DNA of 64,000 bases from Lasiosphaeria ovina. Taxonomy: Eukaryota > Ascomycota > Sordariomycetes > Sordariales > Lasiosphaeriaceae. How positions within the stretch are numbered: the stretch's first letter is position 1; each line of letters starts with the position of its first letter. The DNA lies in contig JAULSN010000007.1 of NCBI GenBank assembly GCA_033439765.1, positions 2,418,001-2,482,000 on the forward strand. Reading direction: 5' to 3'. The notes beneath the pieces were generated by a model, which searched no databases, was not told the origin of the DNA, and saw nothing but the letters and a program-made list of their open reading frames with translations. Positions 9,646 to 20,194 of this stretch are shown piece after piece. The position numbers and the translations under genes were made by a program.

Positions 9646-12161
9646 TCAGAGCCCGAAAATATCTTCCTCCACCAATCCTAGAATAATCCGATTTCCCAGG
9701 AACCAGTTGCCCAACTGCTGTGAAGCAATATTTGGACCCATGTCAGAATGCGTCTGTTCGAACTGGGCCCCGGCTTGTGCCGAAGGGTCTATGGAAGGCA
9801 TGAAACCGAGCTGGCTCAGATACGAGTCGATGTCATTGCCCACGATATTCATGTCTTCGTCCTGCCGTTGCTGGGCCTTGGCCTCGACGTACAGGCGCGC
9901 CACGTTATACAGCACTTGGCTGACACGGTGAAACTTTTCCACCGAGTCGGAAATCGAGCACACTGGTATTAGCGAGTCTACAAACTCTGACAACATGCTC
10001 AAGTCGCTCAAGTTCGACGTTTCGATAATGTGGCAGAACATCACGATCAGAGGGACGAAGGGGACGTAGAAGAGAGTCCTATTTTGCCACCCCAGTCAGC
10101 CAAGCATAAGGAAAACGACAGAGGAATAGATCGCACCAGTGGATATACGCTGCTGTCATGTTCAGGTCTGTGCCAACTAGCTGCATGCAACTGCTGTGGC
10201 CCCTAAAGGCGTGCCGGGCTGCCGTGATGCACTCGGGGCTGAAAGAGCTTGGAAAGCCATCGGGGGCCGGAATTGCGCGATATAACAGGGTCATGGCGGA
10301 CCAGTGCCCGACGTCATCCGAGAACACCACCATGTCCATGGAATATGGGCTCCGGGTGTCGAACCCCACAACGCTGCCCTTGGCGTGGATTTGGCGGGCG
10401 ATCACCTCTCGGTCCTTGGCGACTTCGTTCAGTCTCTCGCCGAGACGCCGCGCGCTCTCGGCGCGCTCCTCGGGCGGTCGTGTCAGTGCTGAGGGACTGA
10501 ATAGCTGCTCATACGCCTTCCCCATGACTTCGGCATGAACAATCCACTGTTCCCATACCGACATCCACGTCTCGTCTGGCACCCGGATGCTTGGGCCTAA
10601 CCTCGTGGGGACGGTGATGTCGTAGTCTTGAATAATGGACGACCGGCCGAACCGTAGCGCCAGCGCCTTGTCGTACATGTATGCGAACCAGAAGATGGCC
10701 GATCTAGTCTCTGCCGCGGGGTCCTCGGTTGCGTCAGTCGACCGCCGGTGGTAGCCCAGAGTCTGGATTATTACAGCTGCGGCGCTGTTCAGCTGCCAGG
10801 CCAGCGTGAATCTCGAGTTCTGGATAGCATATGTGGTCTGGAGGGGTCTCGGTCAGTCTAGTGTCCAGTGTGGCATTATGCTGGCGTGACATACCCCCAG
10901 CAGCAGCGCTTCAGCAGTCTCCCTGCGCGCGGGCGTCATCAGCGGGAGGCTGGCCAGCGCCGTCTCCAGGTTGTCGCGGCAGAGGTCTCGGTACTTGACT
11001 AACCCCGCCGCTGAAGGATCCATCGTCTTCTCTTGCAAAATAAAGAGCAGCATAGCGTTCACGACGGTAAAGGTGGAGAGGCTGTAGTCCTCGGTGGCGA
11101 AATACACCTTTCGGCAGCGATCGGCGAAGTCGTCGATGACCATGAAGCTGCCGATCAGATTAAAGGATACAGGAGGCTTTTCTGCCAGGTATACCACGTC
11201 AGTCTTGTGCTGAGGTTACAGTGTGCCAAAGAGGGGAATATGCCTTTGATCTCTCGCAGCAGGGCAACAGCGATCTCGAGGGGTGGCATCTCGAGATTGC
11301 GGATGCCGCCCTTCGGAAGCGGCTTGGCGTGGGGAAACCGGGCTTCTTGCGAACTGGACCGGTTCTGCATGCCCGCCATTTGCTGCAGAGACGAGAGGGC
11401 GGACTGCATGTCGGGATGCAGCTCGTGGAGCGATGCGCGGGCTACTGCCTTCTCGAGGAACTCGCTCGCGAAGGCGGTCTGCGAAGTCATGGACGGCTGG
11501 CCTTCAAAGGCCGAGTCCGGCTCGTCGCTGCCGCCGTGCACATCGGGGGTGGTGACGGCGGAGGTCTCGTAGCGGGCGCCAAAGACATCGCAAGCGCCGG
11601 CGACGGGCAATGAGTCGGCCGCCCTGCTGGGCCCCGAGGAGGAAGAGGCGGATGCGCTGTTTTCCGGTGCGGGATTCGGGACGGTTACGGCGCTAATGGA
11701 TGTGGCCAGGTTGCGCAGCATGTCCTCTATCCCGGCCAGCCGCGATTCGAAGTGGTCGATCTTGCGCTCACTGGAGAAGCCACGCCACAGCCCAGAAAGT
11801 CAGTCTCAGACTCTCGGCATGGTAGCTCTCCTCGGAAAGGAGGATGCCGGTAATGCCCGGCGACCTACGGACCCGGCAGAAAAGGGGGGAGGGACAATAG
11901 ACGATGCCGTACTATTTTGACGAGATCAAGACTCGCTGGCGACCCTCCTTGGGCTTCTGGGCCGAGCCGTGGGAGCTGCATACGCGATTCGAGGCCCTGC
12001 AGTTTGAGCAGGGCGACTCCTTGTCGCATTTGGTCTATCCATATCAGTCAGTCCACCCGCCCAGGCATAGCAGCCCGTATTCGTTTAGTGTTGCTTGCCT
12101 TCCGGAGCCGGCATTGGTCGCACTTTTTGATCGGGTTCCGCGGGTTAGCAGATGGTCGCAT
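9646..12161 (-). CDS. Zn2Cys6 transcription factor with fungal_trans domain, 710 aa
   Basis: Six exons: 12161-12099, 12034-11913, 11770-11244, 11181-10895, 10837-10137 and 10078-9646. Each junction was checked for frame. The first two exons build a complete Zn2Cys6 cluster with spacing 2-6-5-2-6: CDQCRLRKTKC, then DKESPCSNCRASNRVC (Cys14 to Cys40). A linker coiled coil follows (ERKIDHFESRLAGIEDMLRN). The fungal-specific regulatory domain covers roughly residues 230-520 (EKPPVSFNLIGSF, FADRCRKVYFATE, TTYAIQNSRFTLAWQLNSAA, GRSSIIQDYDITVP), with WTLFYVPFVPLIVMFCHIIE beyond it. Introns 1 (12035-12098) and 3 (11182-11243) have GC donors; the other three are GT-AG. The gene is divergent from the ABC transporter, 1.14 kb away, which makes it a candidate regulator of it. 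Confidence 0.88.
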
Positions 12162-13302
12162 TTCCAAGGCACCGCGTGGATGCATTTGGGGATTCGGTGG
12201 CACCTACAGCTCTCTTCGCCGCGTACTCGGGCGATTGGCTGGCACTGTCCCTCTCCCTGTCTTCTTCCATCTCCAGCTTGTTGCTGATAGCCGTCTGTAT
12301 TATAATCAGGCGGTTTAAGGAAATACAGGTATGTAGTACAATCTTTGTCTAGCTCCCGTTGTTAGCTTGCACCGGATTGTGGCGGGCAGTAGGTAACTAA
12401 TACAAGGAGACGGTTTTTTTTTATACGTAAGCCGGTGGGTTGGGCGGAACTGGTGGACTTGGTCTTTGTGAAGCGAGAGCATGAGTTGGATGTAACTGAC
12501 CAGTCGCCGGTGAGGCCAGCGCCTTGCATTATAGACCGGATTCCGCGGAGACCCGGGGCGGGCGCTGAATTGCCCGAACGGCCGCTGTCAACCACTTGGC
12601 GCACAGATGCGCTTGGCGCCAGGCAAGGCCCGCTTCGAACTTTTACACAAAGCGACCTGCTCCATTCCGTCATGCCGCTAAACTTTTTGACACATGGCAG
12701 CAAAACTTTGAGGCGACCGCCAGTCGAGCGACCAGTGGTGCAGCCCAGACGCGTCATACAAATGGCCAAGTCGGGGCTATCGCCGACCCTGCACTGGCTG
12801 CTCCAGTGTTTGCCTGGACCAAAGTGCAACGCAGACACATTGGCGACTTGGTATTCAGGTACGCGAATGTGGTAATGTGTGTGTACCGATTGATGTCTCT
12901 GTCTAGCAGCTGCTGCTTACACAGTATTGGCCTCCATGCGTAGGTACCCGGTTTGGACGACTCTTGGAAACAGCCAAGATCTTTAGCAGCGCGGCGGAGT
13001 GAGGAAAATCCCGGCGCAGCGGAGCAACCTGAGATGAAGAATTGGCCGACACAACATCGCCAGACTTTTAGCCCAATTGCTCTTTTCTTAGGCGAGACTA
13101 TAACTACCACCCGTGTTTGCTGCCTTTTTTTTTATCATTATTGTTGTGATTTGTGTTGAGTTTGCCTGTTACTTGGAAGTCGTTTGCATCATGCCCCGCA
13201 CCGCTGCCGCAACTCGGACTGGTTCAGCATCTTAAAAGGGCGACAACCCCCCAAGTGACGAGAAAGAACGAAACGAAAGCATACTTGTCCATTACGAGAG
13301 AT
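12162..13302. promoter_or_regulatory. shared upstream region of the Zn2Cys6 regulator and ABC transporter
   Basis: This 1.14-kb stretch separates the two divergent starts. Open frames of up to 158 codons occur on both strands around 12360-12875. None has a domain, and codon composition is unlike the adjacent genes, so I leave them out. CGG triplets suitable for Zn2Cys6 binding are present, but I did not find a convincing symmetrical pair. Confidence 0.4.
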
Positions 13303-16300
13303 ATGGCGGCTCCTTCTACTCTGCATGCCGACCCCCCCAGGCCTTATGCGAGCGATTCTGACGGGCAGACTGCCGCGCCAAATCTGCCCGGAGAAACCAC
13401 GACCAACGACAACGGCAGCTCGGCCAAATGGGACAAGGCCGGGGGATCCTCGTCGTCGTCGCCGTCGTCCAATAATGGCTCGCCTGGGCGCAGCTTTCTT
13501 GTAAGTGGTTTAGTTTACATGTCTAACGAATTAATAGAAGACGACCGAGAACCTAACTCCGAACCTTGTCTACAGCGCGTCTTCAGCTACACGGACCGCC
13601 TCGGCTGGTGCATGAATGGTGTTGCCCTGTTTTGCATGATAGCCTCTGGCTCGCTGCTGCCGCTCATGGACGTCGTTTTTGGCCGCTTCGTCACTGTCTT
13701 CAACAACTACATTGTCGGCACGATATCGGCTGATGAATTTCGCGAGAATCTCAATTATTACACGTCCGTTTTTTTCTTCTCCCTTTCCCTTCTTCCCCCC
13801 CACCTTTTTTGTGTTTTCGTCCGTCATTACACAACCGCCACCCCCTTTTCAGCACTCCCAAACTTGCTTCAACTTGTACAAGAGCCAAATAGCTAAAAAC
13901 TCGCCACAAAAAGACTCTTCTTCGTCTACCTGTTTATAGCCAAGTTCGTCTTTGTCTACATCTGGACCGTGAGTTTCCGTCGTGTCTTGTCAATCCGCGG
14001 CTTTGCTTATTCTTGCGATGACGACCCCTGACAAACAACTGCCGGCTTCAAGACGCTCTTGGCCGCCAACGCCATTAGGACAACGCGAGCGCTCCGCATC
14101 GATTTCGTCAAGCACACGCTGCGGCAAGAGATAGCCTTCTTCGACTCGGCCGAGGGCGGGTCTGTGTCGGGCCATGTGACGACCAACTGCAACCTGGTCA
14201 ACCAGGGCATCTCGGAGAAGCTGGGGCTGGCCATCGAGGCGATGTCGACCTTCGCAGCCGCCTTTGTCGTGGCCTTTATCGTGCAGTGGAAGCTGACGCT
14301 CATCACGGCGGGCATCGTGCCGGCCATCGTCATCGCCGCGTGCATCGGCATGATCATCGACACCCAGCAGGAGAACCGCATCATGACCATCAACTCGCGC
14401 GCCGGCCGGCTCGCCGAGGAGATCTTTGCCAGCATGCGCACCGTCCACGCCTTCTGGGCCTTCCCCAAGCTGGCCCGCAACTACGAGGCCGTGCTCGACG
14501 AGGCCCGCGCCGTCGGAATGAAGAAGGGGCCTAACATGGCCTTCTTGTTCTGCAGCGAGTTCTTCTGTGTTTACTCGGGCTACGCTCTCGCCTTTTGGCA
14601 GGGTATCAGGATGTATCAAAGTGGCGAGATTTCCGAGCCCGGGAAGATTATCACGTAGGTTTATTCTCTAGTCCCGTGCCCTTGACGGCTGCCACTTGCA
14701 AAATGCCCGCCCTCATGCTAAACACACCCATCGACAGGGTCATCTTCGCCGTGCTTCTAGCGGCGACTGCGCTGACGCAGATCGCGCCGCAAACCGTCGT
14801 CATCTCCAAGGCCGCGTCGGCCGCGGACCAGCTCTTCAACATTATTGACCGCGAGTCCAAGATTGACGCACTGTCCGACGAGGGCGCCCGGCCGGACGAG
14901 CTGCGCGGAGACATCGAGTTCCGTAACGTCGTGTTTGCCTACCCCTTGCGGCCCAACGTGCCAGTCCTAAAGGGCCTGGACCTCAGCATGCCGGCCAACA
15001 AGACGACGGCCATTGTCGGCGCGAGCGGGTCCGGCAAGAGTACGGTCGTGGGGCTGATCGAGCGCTGGTTCACTCCGCTGGGCGGCGCCGTCACGCTCGA
15101 CGGCCGGTCGATTGACGAATACAACCTCCGGTGGCTGCGGACAAACATCCGGCTCGTGCAGCAGGTGGGTTCAGGGGCTTGCATATCCTCCCTGCGTAAC
15201 CGTGTGTTGTAATTAGCTAACAACTTGGCTCTTCCCCGAATATAAAGGAACCTGTAATGTTCAACGGCACCATCTTCGAAAACGTCGCCAACGGCCTGTC
15301 CGGAACGAAGCTGGAGGATCTCGACGACGAGCAGAAGCTGAAGCTCGTCGAGGACGCGTGCCGCGCGGCATATGCGCACGAATTCATCGAGAGGCTGTCC
15401 GAGGTGAGCTACCGCATCTGATGCCCGCTCCATGATACCTTGCAGATACCAGTCCAGCCCCCTCCGCGTTTCAGTTTTTCCGACCAGACAAGTAACTGAC
15501 GGCATATGCAGGGATACCACACGCCCATCGGCGAGCGCGGCGCCATGCTCTCGGGCGGGCAGAAGCAGCGGCTGGCAATTGCGCGCAGCGTCATCTCTGA
15601 CCCGCGCGTGCTGCTGCTGGACGAGGCGACGAGCGCGCTGGACCCAACGGCCGAGCACGTCGTGCAGAAGGCCCTCAACAACGTGGCCGCCGGCCGCACC
15701 ATGGTCGTCATCGCCCACCGCCTGTCGACGGTCCGCACCGCCGATAACATCGTCGTCATGGGTGCCGCTGGCGCTGGTGTCGTTGAGCAGGGCACCCACG
15801 CCGAACTCATCGCCCGCGGCGGCGCCTACGCGCGGCTCGTCCTCGCGCAGGACCTCGGCGAGGACCGCCGCGACAGCGACGGCGACGACGAGTTTGCAGA
15901 TGCGGAAAAGGACGGACAAGCTCCCGGCGGCACGGGCCATGGTGACGTGGACGAGGCGGCGCCTGCGCAGGCGGTGGAAGTAGCAGCAGCGACGGCAGGA
16001 ATAGCAGCAGCAACAGCAACAAGTGCCACGGTTCTTTCACTCGCCGGAGAGGATGCCAAAAGCCACGGCCTCAATCTCTTGAAGTGCCTGTACATCATCG
16101 TTCTCGAGCAAAGGGGATTGTGGCTTGTTTTTGGCGTCTTTCTTCTTGCCTGCATCGTTGGAGGTAAAAAATCCCCCTTTTCCCTTCCAGATTTTGCCAT
16201 GTAGATGGGATCGCCTACCTCGATCGACTGTTCGGCTTTGACCCTGCTCGTTCTGACTCCTGCTATTGCTTCTATTGACACACACCCCGGCGCAGGTGCA

Positions 16301-18272
16301 ACATATCCCGCCCTGGCGATCCTGTTCTCGCGCACCTTGGACACGTTCACTCTGACGGGCGACGCCATGACCGAGCGTGGCGACTTCTTCTCCCTTATGT
16401 TCTTTGTCGTGGCCCTGGGCAACCTCGTGGCGTATGCGGCGCTGGGCTACTGGTGCAACACCATCGCGCAGGTAATTCATCTTTACTATTTCCAATCTAT
16501 GGGGCTAGTGTTCTGACAGCTTGGGCCTCGCAGGACATCGTCAAGTCGTACCGGCTCGAGATCTTCAACAGCGTGCTGCGGCAGCCCATGGCCTTCTTCG
16601 ACCGTCCGGAGAACAAGACGGGGGCGCTGGTGTCGCACCTGGCCAGCGAGCCGCAGAGACTGCAGGAGCTGCTGTCGTTCAACCTGGGGCTGCTGGTCAT
16701 CATCGCCATCAACCTCGTGTCGAGCTGCGTGCTGGCCATCGTCGTCGGCTGGAAGCTGGGGGTCGTGCTCGTGTTCGGCGCCCTACCGCCGCTCGTGCTC
16801 TCGGGCTACCTGCGCATCCGCCTCGACTTCAAGCTCGACGCTGACACGGCCGCCCGCTTTGCCGATAGCACCGCCCTCGCCGCTGAGGCCGTCATGGCCG
16901 TCCGCACCGTCGCCTCGCTCGCACTCGAGCGCGTCGTCATCGCCCGCTACGAGGCCCGCCTGCGCGACATTGCCGCCAAGTCTCTCGGCAGCCTCGGCTG
17001 GACCATGTTCTGGTACGCGCTGAGCCAGTCCATCTCGCTCCTGGCCATGGGCCTGGGGTTCTGGTGAGTTTTGTCTGTCCCTGCTGTTGCATAGTTATGT
17101 GGTGGTTGTTAATGACAGGTAATCTGGGCAGGTATGGCGGGCGTCTTGTCTCGTTTGGCGAGTACACCATGACGCAGTTCTACACCATCTTCATCGCCGT
17201 CATCTTTTCCGGACAGGCGGCTGCGACCTTTTTTACCTACAGCACTAGTAAGCCAGCACGCTCTTGCCTGTTCCCGCGCTCGCTTCACTGTGTATTTATG
17301 TCTTTAGGCCGTCTTGCTGACACGGGGTTCCTGCAGGCATCACCCAGGCCCAGCACGCGGCCAACTACATCTTCCGCCTCCGAGCGTCGGTGCCCCCGGA
17401 CAACAGAGACGACTGCCCGCCCGAGGGCAGCAGCGAGAAGAAGGACGAAGCCGGCGTGTCGCTCGAGTGCCGGGGCCTCGAGTTTGCGTATCCGCAGCGC
17501 CCTCACGCCAAAGTCCTCAAGGGCGTGTCGGTCAACGTATGCACCGCTCCCATCTTCTTTCTCCGTCACTATCCCCATACGATATACTGACACGGCCCCA
17601 CCCCAGATCACGCCCGGCCAGTTCGTCGCCTTTGTCGGCGCGTCGGGCTGCGGCAAGACGACCATGGTCAACCTGCTGGAGCGCTTCTACGACCCGTCGG
17701 CCGGCACCGTCATGTGCGACGGCGTCGACTTCCAGACGGTGCACGCGGGGCAGTACCGGCGCGAGATCGCCCTAGTGCAGCAAGAGCCCGTGCTGTACCA
17801 AGGTTCAGTGCGCGACAACATCGCGCTGGGCGTCGACTCGACAAAACCCGTCTCGGACGAGGCCATCCTCGCGGCGTGCCGCCAAGCCAACATCGACGCC
17901 TTCGTCGCGTCGCTGCCCGACGGCCTCGCCACGCCGTGCGGCGCCCAGGGGCTGCAGTTCTCGGGCGGCCAGCGCCAGCGCATCGCCATCGCGCGCGCCC
18001 TGGTCCGCCGCCCGCGCCTGCTGCTGCTCGACGAGGCCACCAGCAGCCTCGACACCGAGTCGGAGCGCGTCGTGCAGGCCGCCCTCGATGCTGCGGCCAA
18101 GGGTGGGGATGGGCAGCAGCGTCATACGACTGTCGCCGTCGCACACCGCCTGTCGACCATCAAGGCCGCCGACCGCATCTTCGTCTTTTCTCATGGCAGT
18201 GTCGTCGAGGCTGGCTTCCACGACGAGCTGCTCGCTGCCCGCGGCGTCTACTATAACATGTGTCTGGGCTAG
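13303..18272 (+). CDS. full-length ABCB/MDR-type ABC transporter, 1321 aa
   Basis: Twelve exons: 13303-13500, 13576-13763, 13914-13968, 14053-14654, 14738-15164, 15248-15403, 15512-16163, 16296-16471, 16534-17063, 17132-17247, 17337-17536 and 17607-18272. The order is TMD1-NBD1-TMD2-NBD2. NBD1 has Walker [10 protein letters not shown] (~442-450), Q-loop LVQQEP, signature LSGGQKQR (~555) and Walker [16 protein letters not shown]2 has GASGCGKTT (~1111), [14 protein letters not shown] (~1218) and [13 protein letters not shown]-loops IAHRLSTV and VAHRLSTI are present, so both ATP sites look competent. TMD blocks such as [11 protein letters not shown] and LRQEIAFFD are typical of the Ste6/MDR class. 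The ~66-residue N-terminus is Ser/Pro-rich. It is probably a plasma-membrane exporter of drugs, lipids or metabolites; the substrate is unknown. Exon 3 is only 55 nt and the intron before it (150 nt) is the least certain. Confidence 0.93.
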
Positions 18273-18748
18273 TCGCTGGATCGGGCGCCGCCGTGATCAT
18301 GCTGATGACAGATGTGTCTTGTGTCGCTGGAAACTGACTCCTGTCAGGACGAAAACAGTAGTGTGGCTCCCGAGCCACTTGAGCCACATGTCTCCATTAG
18401 CTTGTGCTCTCTCGTTTGTATAAACCACTGAAATAGACTACATAGGTAGTTAGATATTTTTCCTTTGTAACTAAATTACTTTATCATTTATCCACATGCA
18501 TCTAGTGTCGTCTTATATTGTTAGGCAAGCTGTGAAGTATTCAATTAGATTCGAAAGGCAAGCATTTCAATATGTTGTTGTTCCTACCAATCAGGTCGTA
18601 ATCTGGCAATAGTTAGGTATTAACTACCCTAACTCAGCTAAAACCTCGAGCAACAACCATCGAACGCGCTGTTCACGCCACCCAAAGACCAGCGAAAGAA
18701 CATCGACGAAGGAATTGTCGAATACCAGATCCAGCGAAAGACACAATT
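18273..18748. other. intergenic, AT-richer, no gene
   Basis: This follows the transporter stop codon. It is A/T-rich and holds no supported frame. Confidence 0.4.
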
Positions 18749-19341
18749 ATGGACAATGAAACAATTCCAGCGCGCAAGGCGGTAGTTAAAGACCTGAAGA
18801 GATAAGTCACAGAGGCCGACAAGGAGCGTGGCGACCTTCGCGCGAACATCCAGGAATTCAATAACGAGATGCAAGAACTGAAGAGAGCATTCCAAAAGTT
18901 GATGAAGGATGGAGAGACATTTCTGAGCCGCGCAAACGAAGTTTCTGCAGGGTTCACCAATGTTGTTGTTTGAAGGACGCAGTTGACGCACAACATCTCC
19001 TCAACGAAGTCAAACAAGCCCTGAAGCGCGGTCGAGATGGAGACTACGACTTCGAAGGAGAGTTCGAATCCAACTTCGCGCAGCATGTGTTTCAACTCCC
19101 AAAGGAAAGCAGCGAGGGCAAGATTCCGTACAAGATCGATAGCAAGGACCACGCGGACAACGCAATCATTCGAGGTAATAAGCTGTTCATTATCCCCAAC
19201 AATAGGACCATTGGAGGATCGCGAAATCTTTGTGGGAAATCTGAACGATATGCCGACGGAGAATGCGGCAAAATTGGGCCTATACAAGGTGGATGGTCAT
19301 TGGACCAAGTGATAGCTGCCGGGACAGCAGCATATTGAAGG
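18749..19341 (+). pseudogene. disrupted coding relic, unknown family
   Basis: A frame beginning at the ATG at 18749 is interrupted by TAA at 18803 but continues with clear coiled-coil character (ADKERGDLRANIQEFNNEMQ, then ELKRAFQKLMKDGETFL) to a TGA at 18971. A different frame takes over at once (KDAVDAQHLLNEVKQALKRG) and runs to 19338, with charged, globular-looking sequence (GKIPYKIDSKDHADNAIIRG). One stop plus one shift of frame suggests a decayed gene of about 195 codons. An intron spanning either break has no good signals. I do not recognise the protein. It ends right before a purine-rich run and a TGTTGG motif that could mark a retroelement LTR. Confidence 0.4.
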
Positions 19342-20194
19342 GGGGCATTGTTGGCGAACATTAGCAAGCATGTACAGTAGTCACGTGGTAACGAGTACGC
19401 TTGTACTTGTACAAGCGCACTCGCACCACTAGTTAGCTCCATCCATGCTTCATGCAACACACGACCTTGTACCATAATAAATAGATATCACGCCGTAATT
19501 CTCATGAGATAGTTAGGTAGGTATTTACACCGAACGGCACCCGTAATCCCTAACAACCAGCACGCTGTGGCTCATGCCCTACAATAACCTGCAAAGCTTG
19601 ATCCCGCAGGGTTGGTGAATATGGTTAGGGTTCAGGTTTGCCCCTAATTGAGGGAGACCATCTTTATTTTGGAGCTCTACAGAGGTACTGATAGGCCTTC
19701 GGCCTTCAACCTAAAAGAAAACCAATCCGTTTTCATCACAATTGTTTTAGGGCCCAAGCGGGAGGAAGGGGGCAATCATGGCGCGAATCCATTGTGTTCC
19801 GGCAGTGTTCCTAATTGCACTACAGGCCATCTCTTGAAGGAAGGAGGCTATTGACTACTCAGATTCTTCAAGAACGAGGGGTATCTAGAGGAGTCCTGGG
19901 CCGGCGGAAAGCCCGGATCTAACTCAGGCATGATGAGTTGTCGGCGTCGGTAGGTTGCATGCGGCATCCTTATCGGGCCAAGTGTCATAAAACCCTTAGA
20001 GACTCGGAGACTTGCAGATAGTAAAAAGCAAATTCTCTCGTCTATTCTACCCAAGTTCTTTGGCCCTAGACTATGTTTCGTCTGCCTGCAGTGACCTACT
20101 CGATACATAACAATCATAACAAAGAACTGCTTCACCCCTGGAATCCCGCCGCTAATAGCCATACAAATCGGCACAGCCGTGGGAAAGAAGCCAT
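19342..20194. other. intergenic, possible solo-LTR-like sequence
   Basis: The sequence GAAGGGGGGCAT ahead of TGTTGG at 19349 resembles a polypurine tract plus LTR start, and an A/T-rich TATA-like stretch follows near 19475. I could not find the matching terminal repeat or target-site duplication, so this stays a suggestion. Open frames on the minus strand (19848-20174) have no recognisable content. Confidence 0.25.

Noticed and set aside
12362..12875. Overlapping 158- and 146-codon ORFs between the regulator and the transporter
   Set aside because: They are on opposite strands over the same DNA with no motif; the region reads as promoter.
9646..18272. Secondary-metabolite gene cluster
   Set aside because: A regulator and a transporter are present, but there is no PKS, NRPS, terpene synthase or tailoring enzyme in the window.
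13990..18423. Long minus-strand and alternative-frame ORFs (up to 333 codons) across the ABC transporter
   Set aside because: They overlap exons that encode intact Walker, signature and membrane motifs. Their own products are Arg/Ala/His-rich shadow sequence caused by high third-position GC.
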